The notes under the pieces are model-generated. The model ran no database searches, was not told the DNA's origin, and saw only the letters and a program-made list of their open reading frames with translations. DNA of 64,000 bases from Sclerodactyla briareus (Eukaryota > Echinodermata > Holothuroidea > Dendrochirotida > Sclerodactylidae), in assembly GCA_026419785.1 (NCBI GenBank), contig JAODTK010003555.1, forward strand, positions 434,001 to 498,000, given 5' to 3'. Every line of letters starts with the position of its first letter. Within the stretch, counting starts at the first letter, position 1. Position numbers and translations under genes: made by a program. This document shows positions 25,319-38,100 of this stretch, piece after piece.

Positions 25319-26290
25319 TAGGACTCACTCACTCAATCACTCACCATGGGTGCACATGTAGGTGGCACTAGCCACATCCACGAAGTTTCAAATCGCCTGG
25401 CTCATGCGAGCAGGCCTGGGCCTGGCCGATCCTCCAAATTCCTGAGGTATCCCTGATAGTGCGCCATCGTGAGCTAGGTCGTCCTGGCGGTTCATCTCAA
25501 CCCACCGAATCCTGTTCACATAGGACACGCTAGGCAGGATCGCCGAGGGAGACGCGCCATATGTCCCAAAGGAGAGCAGGTGGCGATTGCGAATCAGGCA
25601 GCTAACCTTCACCATCTCCGCCTTTGCGAGAACCCTGACATCAGTACATGATCCTGTCAGCGGGACGCGAGATGCGGCAGTGAGTTAAAAAGTTTGGTTC
25701 CAAAGACCCAATCGCCGTCCAGCCCAACAGTGAGTGTTCAAACCTCATTAGAATATAGCAAGGCTGGAAGCACAATAGAGCCAAAAATACGGAGCTTTTT
25801 TTGGTTTCGCTCAGATATCGCGACCGCCATACATTACTATCCAGTGACTTCATGACTTCATATAACAACTCGAAGCATCTACTGGCCTCGGGTCGCCAGA
25901 AAGCAGAGTCACTAATGACACTGCCTAGGTAACGAATGGACTTGGGAATTCCACGTTCTCGCCCAATACATGGACAGACAGAGCATCACTGTTCAAGATC
26001 CCACCGAAAGACTAGATCTTAGTCTTGGTTCCTGACACCTGAAGGCCCAACGGATTTGTCTCCCGACCTAAGTGTTCCAAGGTATTCAACCAGAGAATCC
26101 ACAAACTCGGCGAGTATTGAAGCATCAGAAACCCTGACTCCACGATTGAGACCCCACAGTCCACACTATTACATAACCTTCTTCTTATTCCAGTCCATGC
26201 ACGTGTTGGGAGCCAGTGGTGGAGCCAGTGTACACCCATGTCTCTCCCCGTGACAACGGGGAGAAGTCAGAGACTACACCAGCGCACAAG
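25319..26290 (-). pseudogene. 3' end of a second LINE family: RT C-terminal half
   Basis: Read on the minus strand from 26290 to 25340. Near 26250-26200 the frame resembles a VRQGCVLAP..F..CMDW block of an RT (seen as GVHWLHHW...AWT). Then RVSDASILAEFVDSLVEYL corresponds to the degraded active-site region, and NPLGLQVSGTKTKI (about 26060-26012) to the thumb region. Next come LNSDALSVHVLGENVE, IRYLGSVISDSA, SLDSNVWRSRYLSETKK and FGSIVLPALLYSNEVWTL, the usual C-terminal series of LINEs whose proteins are often annotated as endonuclease-reverse transcriptase. It closes near VDVASATYMCTH. The active-site Asp pair (FADD) is not preserved. After the ORF a (TGAG)n-like tail is present (25319-25346, as ctcactcactcaatcactcac on the plus strand). 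The 5' two thirds are absent. Clade not assigned; its tail and sequence differ from the CR1/L2-like copies. Confidence 0.75.
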
Positions 26291-29157
26291 GGTAACACTG
26301 ACTTCTTCAATATCTTTTCGTCGAGTATGGTATTTCCCACGTTGTCGCGGTGTTGTTCTAATCCATAATTCTAGCCGCCTAGTGCTCCCTGTTTGGTAAT
26401 AATCTATTCATCAAATGAAAAAAAAATACATTTGCGACTTTCCCAATCCCATCGGTTGTACGCGAATCGTAAATGATCCTCGTCGTATGTATTCGGTGGA
26501 ACACAAAAATTAACTTACAAGTTCCACTATATCATATAGAATTTCCCTACCATAGCCAATGAAAGACAAACAAGTTGTAGAGTTGAGTCAAAATAGCATG
26601 TAGTTCGATTCAAAGTGTATATTGAATGTCGATGATATCTCATCAATATCACTTAACGAAAATCATGGAATGAGAGGTCTCATGGGTACAGAAAAGGCCC
26701 AGTATGATTTTCCTGCCAGATACATCTAAATTTCTGTCACCAAGAGTGAACCAATAAAGCTGCTAACACGCAGGTGAAACTCACTATTCCAGTTATGCTG
26801 ATGATATTATTATCTGCCACAGGGGTTCGGTTATCTCTCAGATTCTCAGTGAATACAACATAATATATGTACATTTGGAACCGAAATCTGTAACTAGTCG
26901 ACTGGCACTTACTGTAAACGAAGTCCCTCCGAGGATTGTATATCCCGAACCTTATCGCCATGATTCTACAACCATTTGAAACAGTAATGCACAATTGCGA
27001 ATCCGTTATGGGGAAACATCTTATCTGAAGTGGTAGTTTTGGGAAAGGTATTAACAGTAGTAAAAACAGATAGTAAGACGCCAGGTGATTTCAGATGAAG
27101 ACAATTTTGACAAATATTAAATAGCATTGCAATGATGGTAAGGTGCAAGTCATACGATGTTATCAGTTATCCCCTGGTTTGATCCGGTTGCCGGTTGCCG
27201 GTTGCCGGTTGCGCTGTTTAGCATAGATAAGATTACTTGAACTCGATACTCCCATATAAGAATTATGCCTAATACATAAGTGAAAATGCAGCAATGCCTT
27301 CCTTATTCGTGCTACCTTTTGTATTGCATCATGCATACTCGGCCGTGCTTCATCAGGGAAACTACCGTACTATAGTGTCCTCCACGGCAATGTGGGATTC
27401 GAGCCCTATGTTCTGCTGTTAGACCTCTTGGTTGGGGTAAAGCTACTCGTGTGGTGGAAATGCAATAAAAAATCATCCAGGTGACTGCGAAAAGCAACCA
27501 CCTGGAACTCACTCTGGAACTTATTCAAAGGTCGGTAGTACCTTAGAGGATAGTTCGAGGACATGTGCAGTATAAGAGAAATCATCGGGTGACTTAATAC
27601 TCTTCAGACCAATATCCCAAAGCTATGCTGGGAGAGAAAAATGACCTCAACAAATGAGTATTCCGAGAGTACTTCGTCAAGGTATCCACAAGTATACCAT
27701 CAATAATCCCATCATTTATCATTTTAATTCAGACTTTTCCGGCCCTGTTTAACGGTTCGTTGAATATAGCCATTCACACTGAAATGATAAGAAATTATTT
27801 TTTATGGAAGGCACATCGTGACATCACTGGTCAGTTTCTTCCCAATGGACAACTTCCATATCTTTGGCTTAAAAACAAACAAAACAAAAACAAATAGTAT
27901 CAACAACAAATTTCTACTGGGTCAAGCATAGATTTGAATTGGATCTTCTTGTCATCATTGACAGAAGACATGGATTCACACTAAAATCATTCCGCTGTAG
28001 ATTTTGTATTATAGTGAGGCTCTCCACCAGTCCATGCCTGTATCCTCATCTTAGAGTGTTGTTTCACATTGTGTCAAGTAGCAGTCCGGTTACTTAGCTA
28101 TTTTGATGTGTTGAGCGTTCCACATCAACTTACTCGAACGTGTTAATGTAAATGTTGTACCGCATAATAGAGACATAATGGAAATGACGAACAGAAAATC
28201 GCGATCCACTGTGATGAGGTCTATTCTTCGAATTGACCTAGACACATAATTCAATATTAGGCGAGGTAACTAACAGGCTGACGTATATCAACGATTCTAT
28301 AGCGGAATTCAGCATTTATGCTGATCTTCCTTACTACATCATTTTGTTTAACGACATTTGTGATTTGCAGACAAAAAATCACCTATCAGTTGAATACGAA
28401 AACCTGCTATTATATCATTATCGCAATGTGACAGTCATCGCCACTGGGATACGCCTTTCAGGAACGTAGAATTGAATAACTCTTCCATGCCTAACATATC
28501 CACTTAAGAATGAAGTTTCTGCAAACTCATGTAATGAGATATAATTGAACTAAATCGATCCGACAAGATCCAATTGCAAGTAGCGTATTCCTAATAACAT
28601 CTTCTCAGTGAGTGGTTGGATTAGTCATTACCGATGAGACCTCATGCTACGGGTACCCAAGGGATTCTGTGAAGCTAGACGAACTGAAACGAATGAACTC
28701 GCTAGTCAGAGTGATGACGTCAAAGAATCCCTGAACCAGAATACATCACCAATCTAACAATGTGATCAATCGTGCACGAGGTGGCTACCACAACCGTGAT
28801 GACTTGGCAATTATATAGGCAATATATAGACAGCTTCTGATTATTTACAAAAGGCTATACAGCCTAACCTGACAGTATATTCATACAAGGGCACGATGTA
28901 TGTTTGAAGCCATCAATTATGTAGTTCATTGTACTGAAATGAAGACAGTGTGTATCTACAGAAAGAAAAAGCTTCAGGAAAGTGTTAAGTCACAAATGAA
29001 ATTCTATGAATTAATCGAGAAGTTAAACCTCCTTCACATTAGTTGGAAGAAACAATGAATAGGTTATAGAAGGGACCTCTTCTTCAGTAATATTAGTTAA
29101 ATGACAACGTTGGTAGAGGTAAGCAACAATTGCACGTGTACCGCTAGTAGAGAACGA
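26291..29157. other. No supported gene
   Basis: AT-rich sequence. Only a four-unit heptamer repeat (27184-27211) is notable. Open frames are below 90 codons and unrecognised. Confidence 0.4.
27184..27211 (+). repeat. (CCGGTTG)4 short tandem repeat
   Basis: Four exact copies of a 7-base unit, flanked by unrelated sequence. Confidence 0.95.
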
Positions 29158-29252
29158 ATTATATATTATCTATATAATATAGAATATATATATATATATA
29201 TATAATATATATATATATTATAATATATATATATATTATATATATATCGATC

Positions 29253-29291
<39 letters not shown>

Positions 29292-29307
29292 TATATATAT
29301 ATATATA
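29158..29307. repeat. (TA)n microsatellite
   Basis: About 150 bases of TA with ATAT/TTAT phase changes that make local palindromes. Confidence 0.95.
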
Positions 29308-32018
29308 GTATAGGTAGTTTTACATGGGGTAAATGACACATACAGGAGGTTCCCTGTGATTTCTGTTTCTAATGTATATCATATCAACAAGTCTCTTACT
29401 TCGCCCCAAACCAGAAACTTGACAAGTTTTCAATAGGCCGTGCGAAAACCCGAGGCGCCTCATTCTTCAACGTGGATCTAACCTGGATGGCATAACAATC
29501 CCCAGAAAGCACGAGAGATATCTTCTCACAGAGGTGTTTACAGTGACTAAACATATTCACCAATATATGGTTAGAATTCCATGCTAATTTAACGCTCTTT
29601 TGTATACTTAATATCTCAAGCCTACTCTACATACACGACTTCATTTTGGGGTCAGCAATGAGGATTATCCTCAACGAAGTTTTTGGCGGTTGTTTCAAGT
29701 GCTACTCCGTTACTGAGAGGCGGAGGAATGTATTCGTTGAAAAAACTATCAAATAACATGAGATGCTGTGTCCTTATTTCAACGATTCATCAATAGAATG
29801 ACATACACTCCATAGGCACTCGTCCAAAACATCACTGGGCTTCATAGTAAAACTCGTTACCTCAAATATCCATAGTTGGATAGTATTGTAAACAAGAAAG
29901 TGTTGGGGGGGCGTGCGTGCGGAACTACACGGAAAGAAAACAAACAGAAAATTATTCCAAATCGAGGAAGGAAAAGAAACGAAACGATTGCAAGCTTGAT
30001 TCGGATACGATGAGCAAACAACTATTTCATAGTTTCAACACGCACGACATTCTGGTATTGTATATGAAATGGCGTAGCTGGAAGATTATATGAAAATTCA
30101 AGGGGAGGGGAGAAATTGTTACTGTAAGGGCATTGCAACAGGAGTTCCAACTTGGCATTACGGGTAATAAACTAAATCTTTATCATCTTATTGTTTCATC
30201 CGCATCCGTGCTTACCGAACTTTTCTAGTTTCAGCTATTTTGAGGTATCGCAGTCCTGCAGCCGTCCAACTATGCCGTGCGAAGCGTGGGGACAATAGCG
30301 CCAGCCGGGGGTCTGTATGCATATAGGAGAAAGGGACACCCTCTTCAAGCCACCGCGCACACACAATTACGTGAACAGGCGGGGAACGGTTCGAGTGAAG
30401 TCACGCAGCCAATCTAGCATTGACTTGGAACCACTTGACCATCGTTGCTAGGGGCGATCCGCCAAGCGATTCAACGACTCAGAAACGCGATATCAGCGTT
30501 GCAAGAACCCCAAGGGGATAATACTCTGCTTGCGTTGAGAATTCGACGAGTACCCAGGAAAACTTCCGATAGAATTAACAGTCGCTTCGCTATAAACCAA
30601 AGAACGCATGTCTTCCACTTCACTAGGTGACCACAGAGCCGGAAGACGGTGATACTCCCCATACCAACGACGCCAGTGTATGACAGCCGATGACGTATGA
30701 CAAAATAGGCTAGGTCACACTCGGAGATGATAATACATGCATTGTCAGTACTTTGGCAGTGACATTACACGTGGATACACGTACCACGAACAGTGTACGG
30801 AGATGTCTTCGGACTACTCACGGGAGAGAGAGAGAGAGCTAATTCTGAATACAATGTTGTTAAATAAATCCTTCTCTAACGCTGTATATCCACATGATAG
30901 TGGACCTTGGGGTCTGGTTTCCAAAGAGAGCACTATTTAAATGCAAATGAAAGAAATACGATGGTCAGGTTAACTAATAGATTCCATTCCATACAGACGC
31001 GGGAAACATGTATTGTCCGAAGTTTCTGTTTTATCCATGCAGTCCACAGAAAGTTGGGAGTATGTCTCTCTCTAGGACTAATCATATATTCAGACAGCGT
31101 GAGGAGTCTAAAAAGTTTTGGGATGACCAACATAGAATAAAAATAGGCTGAGGAATTTCACGATAAAAACAAACAAACTCGAAAAAAAAACACTGAAAGC
31201 TAGCAAGTATAGGATCAGTGGGCTTTGAATGAAGTGCACATTAACGAATGTAAGCTTGACTGCAGAGTACGTGGTAACATGCTTACACATGTATAGTGTA
31301 TTAAAAACTTATATCAAGAATGCACCATGTACAACGCTTTCCATTCATTAGGGTTCATTTCACTTACATACCTCCATTTTTTTTTGTAATCGACGCTTAG
31401 CCATGGAGTGAGACTGACAAAGGATTTCTGGTCGAACCGCGCTGTCTCGGGAGCATTTCTGCGGTGACTGACCCAATTACTGCATGAATATCTGTTGAAA
31501 ACGGTTTCCAATCATTTTGATTCAACAAGAACTTTCTCCTATTCTCAAATGTTATGAAGGATACCTCGACTGTATGTGGACTTGGTCATTCGAGAACCTG
31601 TAGTGCTTTGGTTTGTAGGCTACGGTAATTGAAGAGAAAACTATATTGGAGGTGGATTTTTGCTAGTTATTTATGCATGATTTGGTGAACGAATAACATT
31701 TGCGTGGTTGGACCCACCTTACTGTAAGTAATATCGTTGGTATTTGAAACACCACAACACAAAACCACATCTAAGCACACGAACGCCTTTATACACGAAT
31801 TTACATTGATATTGGATCATGCTCTTTGTAAACATATTCTAAATACGAAAATTCTAATTTGCAGACCTCTCCACACTTTTTCCAGTATAATAGTTTTTGA
31901 TACATTACCGTAGTCTTGGTCTCAATTGGCTACATTGAAAAATCGAAATTGACACGAGTTTTCTGCTCACAATGTTCTGGTGGTACCGTAATACTACTCA
32001 GAGGAAGGGGGGGGGGAT
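29308..32018. other. No supported gene
   Basis: No coding or RNA feature recognised. 30220-30450 is more GC-rich and contains short inverted words, but no bounded element. A short (GA)n lies at 30824-30837. Confidence 0.4.
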
Positions 32019-32119
32019 GTGTGGTATGAACTTTTTTCACAAAGATTTTGCGAAATACAAAAATGCCTGATTTTGCTACTCAAACTTTTCAAATCCGGTT
32101 TTGTCTCTGTCTACTCCAG

Positions 32120-32380
32120 GTTGTTCCCGTTGAAGGCACGTCACATATCATCCGATCAAAATGAAAAAGTCTGTGCAGCGATTGCCGCCTCAGTACTAGT
32201 GGTTATGCTACTCGTCGTTAAATCGGAGGCTCTCCCTGTCGAGGCGGCGCAGGAGAAGCAACTGTCGACAGAACAGTTAGGAGTTGCTGGACACGAACAG
32301 ATGGACGATGAAGAAGCTATAGAGCGAGATGCTCTATCGATATCTGCAGGAAGTGGCTCAACAGCAGTCAAACGAACAAA
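32120..32380 (+). CDS. Candidate first coding exon of a secreted (signal-peptide) precursor; one frame break at the start
   Basis: An acceptor-like pyrimidine stretch ends in AG at 32118-32119 and a donor-like AAA|GTAAGA lies at 32381. Between them one frame is open. It contains a strongly hydrophobic stretch VCAAIAASVLVVMLLVV, then KSEA, a plausible signal-peptidase site, then an acidic segment rich in E, Q and D ending in AVKRTK with a dibasic KR. An ATG in good context (caaaATG) sits at 32161, just before the hydrophobic stretch, but one base out of frame. The frames would join if the A run at 32164-32168 lacked one base. Either there is an assembly or mutational indel, or the start lies in an upstream exon. 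The layout (signal peptide, acidic propeptide, dibasic site) is that of a neuropeptide or antimicrobial-peptide precursor; this is inference. No family recognised. Confidence 0.4.
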
Positions 32381-33154
32381 GTAAGATCATCATGTTACCC
32401 TCCTAACAATCGTGGACGAAAAAACAAACAAGAAACTTTGGCAAACCGTTCAGGTGGGAAAAATCGGATTTTGCTTGGACTCATCACAACGTGACTTTCT
32501 CAGGATAAAAATATTGCATATACACCTGGCATGAGTATTGTGTGTCACATGCGGGAGCACATTCGAATCGTGTTGTGTGAGGGAACGTTGAAAGTTCGAA
32601 AAAATAGACGTTGTTGATCAGGAAGCAGATCTTGAACATGAACGTATTTGTTTGGAACGATTAATTGAATCTGGCTACTATCGGTAGAATAAAAACATTA
32701 TTTGATACATGTCAGACATCCGCATCATGAAACCAATTACGTTTTGGTTCCGTCTTCGCGAACACCACTCGCCAGTAAATAGTATAATATACGGTGCAAT
32801 ATGACTCAGACACCGGACATTCTCTAACCTACTACTCGCCTGCACGAAAAAAAAAAAAAATCTACACCCTATGAGTGTTCAGTCCGTTGACACATGCGCG
32901 TTTGTAACTATCTATGTTATACTGGAAGACTCGTCTCTCTAAAAACGCATTTCAAGTCTGACAGGAAGTGACACATGGGAAATATGTTACAGTGAACTGG
33001 GGCTAACTTCGCGTCAAGTTATTCATAGTTGCAAAGACAGATTACGTCAGGATTGTAGTTTAATTGATACGCAGGGTAAATTCGCCTCCAAGAAGAATTC
33101 ATCTGTTCATGTTGAACCCTCAATAATTTGAAGCTATTTCTCGGGTTAGAATAG

Positions 33155-33164
33155 TATATAAAAG
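33155..33164 (+). promoter_or_regulatory. TATA-box-like element
   Basis: TATATAAAAG is a strong TATA-box match, about 175 bases upstream of the candidate exon at 33339. It could drive a shorter transcript beginning near 33185. AT-rich background makes chance occurrence possible. Confidence 0.25.
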
Positions 33165-33338
33165 TCTCAGACATTCTAAAATAGCGCTTCCAGCAAACAG
33201 CTACAGCTTCTTATTTAGAAACTACGTGGGCTTTTCCTGACATATTTGCTAAATTATCAGTATGTATATAAAGACCTCCATTCCGTATTGAGAGGTCCTC
33301 ACTAAGATGTGATCTGATTTCATGTCCTTACACTTTAG

Positions 33339-33504
33339 TTACACCATCAAAAGATTGTCCGGAATCCGGATATTCAGACACCTGGAAAACATTGTGTCAT
33401 CTTAAAGAGGGTGGTTGCCAATGGTCCCGGCACAAGGGGAGAGAAGAGATCTTCGAGGATAGGATTTATTATAAAATTGAACCGACACCATGCTTTATAT
33501 CCCG
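33339..33504 (+). CDS. Candidate internal exon with a cysteine-spaced segment
   Basis: The sequence tccttacactttAG precedes 33339 and CCCG|GTAAGT follows at 33505, so both splice sites look good. If joined to the exon ending at 32380 (two bases carried over), translation gives KRTNYTIKR, then LSGIRIFRHLENIVSS and a stop at about 33401-33403. That would be a second dibasic site and a 16-residue C-terminal peptide. Another frame is open through the whole exon and contains four Cys (DCPESGY, TLCHLKEGGCQW, PTPCFIS). This looks more like a folded secreted domain but needs a one-base frame change. No known domain is recognised in either reading. The 'CFIS' word recalls echinoderm vasotocin-type peptides, but the context does not fit. 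Confidence 0.3.
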
Positions 33505-33641
33505 GTAAGTTTGTAACTAGTGCCAGTATGTGTGACTGGTTCATTACAGGTGCTACATTCCAGCCAGGGGCCTAAAGACAAGCACCCTTTCCTCTAGTAT
33601 TGCTCGTGTAGTATCTCGATATTCAATTTCTTTTGACGTAG

Positions 33642-33743
33642 ATATCCCCGCATCTCTTAGTCAAGAAATTTGGTGAACATGAAACCGGACAATATCCGTG
33701 GAAAGAAGACATTCATAGACTTGTGAAGCGACAACGTGTACAG
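33642..33743 (+). CDS. Candidate third exon, 34 codons
   Basis: The acceptor-like tract ttcaatttcttttgacgtAG precedes 33642 and CAG|GTAAATG follows 33743. The 102 bases are open in frame 1 and encode a basic segment with KK and KR sites (VKKFGEHETGQYPW, HRLVKRQRVQ). Its phase does not match the frames available in the preceding candidate exon, so the three segments cannot be joined without an indel or an alternative splice. It may be a decayed gene, or the exon may be fortuitous. Confidence 0.25.
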
Positions 33744-33799
33744 GTAAATGGTCATTCCATAATGCACTTGTTAATTTTGAGGCACCCCTACAGCCCAGA

Positions 33800-35165
33800 C
33801 AAGGTGCGTCCTAAATAAGCACATTGATTCAAGATTCGAACCTAAACACTGGGCCCAAGACCCACGACAGGAGCTTCAAATTCCAGGTCAGAGGGGTCAC
33901 ACACATGCAGGTCAACAATTTATCACAATGGGGAACCATCCAGGCCTTCGCAGACAGAACAATCAAATTCTCCGATTATGCCAAAAAAGGTTTGACCCTA
34001 CGTGGAACCCTCGAAATGACCTTTGATGATATGACAATTTTTATGACAAATTGTTCTCTCCATGTGATACATCCACTCTAGGAGCATTTTGCATTCTGAT
34101 GAACACACCTAGTGCTATTGCCGAAAAGTACTAAAATCAGTTTTTGACCCCCAAGTGACCTTTAATGACCTTCAATGACATGGCGGACTTTATAAAAATT
34201 GTTACACTCCATGTGATGTCATGCCACGCCGAGAAGCATATGGCATTCCAATGAACATGTCTAATGTTATTGCGAAAAAAAAGTATTAAACTCATCATTT
34301 TGACTGATCAGGACAACACTAATAGCAAAATTAGTCCCCACAAAATTTAACCCTCAGTGATCTTGATGCTTATGAATAAATTATCAGGACTGGGTTAGTA
34401 GGTCCTATTCACAAAGTTTCGTCAAAAATCCCTAAAAGTGAGAAAATTAATTGCATTAATTATTCTCTAATTATGCTAAAGAATATGTAATTAAACACAC
34501 ATAAGACCTTCAGTGATTTCAACGCAATTGAATAATTTATCGGGGACCTTTGAGAAGGTCCTACTCACCAGCTTTCGTGAGAATCCAACAAAGTTTTAAA
34601 GTTTATAAATTTGCTTAATTGCTAATTGGGCCAACATTAGGCAAATTAGTCATGCAGATGAACTCCAGTGACCTCGGCCACATTAGAAAAAAATCATCGG
34701 CACTGATAGTTTGTCCTATTCACCAAGTTTCATGGAAATCCAATGAAGTTTGAAATATCACAACCTTATGCTATAAAATTAGGCTTACGGCCAAAGAAAT
34801 GCCAAACATGACCTCGGATGACCTTGAAATTGTCGCCATGTTTTCGGCTCCAACAACTACCCTCAACCACCTCGTTTCGTGTAAAAATCGACGAATTGAT
34901 AAATTTGCGAAAAAAACATGCAAAATAGAGGGCAACAAATATACGATATAGGCCATTTCTGAAATTATTCGAAGATTTCTCATACGGACATGTGTACCCA
35001 AGGTTGGGTCAATCGGATATAAAGTGTTAAAGAATGAGAGCGCTAACGCCTTAAGTTCCCGGCGGGGCCGGAGGCGGAGCCGGCGGCGGGCGGAGACGGC
35101 TGGGCACACGGCCAAAAACCATAATATCCCCAAGCACTTACAGTGTTGCTGGGGTATATACTACT
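33800..35165 (+). mobile_element. Non-autonomous modular repeat ending in a hairpin
   Basis: The segment is built of related modules. The words TGACCTTT.ATGA and a TCCATGTGAT end recur at about 34018-34070 and 34158-34220. A second module, containing 'TCAGGAC..GTAGGTCCTATTCAC.AAGTTTCGT..AAATCC', occurs at about 34380-34440, 34540-34600 and 34695-34750, with a spacing near 155 bases. A GC-rich patch lies at 35055-35100. The right end has CCCCAAGCAC at 35128-35137 and GTGTTGCTGGGG at 35143-35154, which pair as an imperfect hairpin flanked by ATAATAT and TATAT. Frames here code for nothing recognisable. Repeats with serial 'tgaccttt' modules and a terminal hairpin are familiar from several animal genomes as non-autonomous DNA elements; I cannot name the family. 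The left boundary is approximate. Confidence 0.55.
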
Positions 35166-38100
35166 AGGAGACGTGATTTCGCTGAACTCAGATTGCGTAG
35201 AACACGTTATTGTACTACAGAATTCGGTCGACCTATTTGGTTGGGAAATACCTAATACGTCCTAGCTTATTCTTGAGTTATGGAAATACTTGGGCTGTAT
35301 TCATGTTATGATATATGGGGGGGGGGTGGGGGGGGGGGACATTCAGGTCACACATGTGAGGAACACCCACTCATGTTTCCAAATGTGACAAATGTGAATG
35401 TTTTTTGCAATATTTCGGTTACAATGTCACGATTTGCTATACTCGGTCAGGAATCTTGAAAAACAAGTCGTTCTCTCATTTGCCGGGAGGGTAGTGAGAA
35501 ACATGTTTCTCTATAAGAGGAGGGTAAATTGATTAATGATAAGATGCTATCGCCAAACGGTGGAGAGTTAGGGGGGCTAATAAAATAGTAAGCCTACATA
35601 ACACGATATTTCGTCACTTCGACGTTTCTCTCTTGAACCATCATCATTTCAGAAACATGAGCCTCTTGGTGATGAAAAACTGAAGTTGACGAGTAAATCA
35701 TACCGAACAATAGATTCTCAACGTATCTTGCTTAGATCGCATCTGATGATAAGTGTGATCTGTTCCAGGGGTTTATTTTGTTATGTGTATGTATGATGGT
35801 TTCCCCGCAACACAATGTTCCAGATGATTAACCGTAAAGGCATTCAGAAGAGAGTACTCCCTTTGAACAATGTATGATACGATTTATTGATTTGATTGCT
35901 ACGGGTTCAGGAAGCCAATTTGACACATCGTGGAACCCTAACCGATTTTTGATCGTGGATGAGAATAGACTTCTCTTCTCGACTAGTGCTCAAGATGATA
36001 CGATGATCTCTGTATTGATGTGAAGTTTGAGAAGCCACTTGGCACTATTCCAATATCGTGGGTGGGTTATGAAGAAACAATCTATGGTATTGAGGGTTAA
36101 CGCGTACAGGTGAGCTGATAATTTATTTATGCTTGAGAACGAACAAAGTAACTTTTAATGTGATAAAGCTATTCAATTACAATATGTTTAGGCCTACTAA
36201 CAGTGAATCAGATTGCATGTCGAGGAAAGGAACTCCTGCTCGTTGCAAGTGTATACACGAGTTTGAGACGGGGTTTATCGGTCCGAACCAACATGGTGAA
36301 CCAGTGACTAACCAAGCCAAAGAGTATACATAACTGGTTTTAGCTTGCACAAAATGAAAACCTTCTGACAAAACATGCTATTTATCAGGGAGACATTGTC
36401 ACCCCAAGACTAGACGGAGTCAGAAACCCAACACAGGAGTTCAATATCAATAACTACACAATGCCTTGCTATTCTTAATATAGAAGAGTGGTCTCATTAG
36501 AAGTATCCATATATTTCAATCTGTCCATGTAAAATATAATGTCGGAACACTATTTTTTTAGTGTTAGTATAAGGAACAAGAGAATGATTGAAAGGACATA
36601 AATGGTCGGTATCCTTATAGCAATACGCTGTAAGATATTTATTGATTTCACATTACGATCTTCCATTATGTTACTAATCTTGGAATGGTGCCATGTTCTT
36701 CCACCAAACAGTATCATTTGATAAGACCATTCATTAATACATGTTTGTTAACACATGATAAACTGTTTCCTACAAAATAACATTCCGGTATTCTTCCCCA
36801 GATTTCCAGAATCATGACAGAAAGAGAGAAAGAAATCGGCTCAATAATTGATGTCCAAAAATTACTAAATGAGACCGCACCCGTAGGAAAGAGGACCAAC
36901 GAGGGGTATCTTGTGGATAGATTAGGAACAAACGCCAATTACGTCAACCGGTAATAGCAGAACTGATCAAACGACGACGAGGCGAGAGAACCCACAGAAA
37001 AACAGAGATTGCTTGAGTGGATATACCATGACTCTCTTCAGGAATGTTAAAAGAATAATGACAGTGAAAAAATAGCGAAAATGGTTTCTCAACATAATGA
37101 CAGATGTCATATCCCCATGTAGATTATACGAAGAGACCATAGAAGATCTAATAGCAACCATTGAGAGATAATTTCTCCTTCTTCATTTTCTTTCTGTTGA
37201 TCGTTAGTACATTATGAATCGATATTTAAAAATTTACCTGGAATTTGATGTATCTCTTGCAAATCCAGTAACAATTGATAATGGAATCTACACTTTGGCA
37301 AGAGAAGGACAATCACTTATGAGCCCCAGCAAATTGTTAAAATCGTTTCAAATCGTTCCCATTACTAATCAATATTGTGTGCCAGCATTTGGTTAACACT
37401 AGGATAGGATACAAAAAAAAAAAAAACCTGTTACCTATATCTAAGATCAATAATCAAAAACTAATTTTGGGGCCATTCAGCAATGGATATAAATGGACTT
37501 GATATTTGATGCGAATCCAATGAAAACATTAAGACAAAAGACCTGGACCAGCGCTGTATTCTGGATAGTGTTACATGGTGAATAATATCCAGAAATGTCT
37601 AGTTTATTCGTGGTAAATGAAAGAAGCTTAAAAAATTGACGCAGTTAGTTTACAAGCTTCGGGGGAAATGGATACTTCACACGCACTAATTTAAGTGATG
37701 TGAAGCAGTGAGGTGAAGCGGTGACCACAATAAGCGGTCTGAAAATTAGGCTCAAAATCGTGCCCCAATTTTATCATAGTCAACGGGGGAATAATCGTCT
37801 CATCGAACATTGACGGGCCTGTTCTGAGACGCGAATGAGTTAGTTGACCGTGCAGGAAGATGGTTTAACGTTCAGTGATTTTGTTAAAAACAATAAATCT
37901 ATAGAGTAGTTGATTTCCTTTTTTGCTAAAATATTAGTGAAAAATTCAGAGATCGGGATAAGAAAGCGTCACATCTGTCACAGAATGATGGAAGATTTTT
38001 CATATTCACATTCAATATATTCATTTCAGAATGTGATTGGTGATATGTTTAAAAGTAGTGTGATTATTACCGCGGCTGAACTCATGATGACGTTTCCGAG

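Noticed and set aside
33339..33504. CFIS word suggesting an echinotocin/vasotocin-type neuropeptide
   Set aside because: The second Cys of the nonapeptide ring, the amidation Gly and the neurophysin domain are missing, and the peptide is not placed next to a signal peptide. Four residues are too few.
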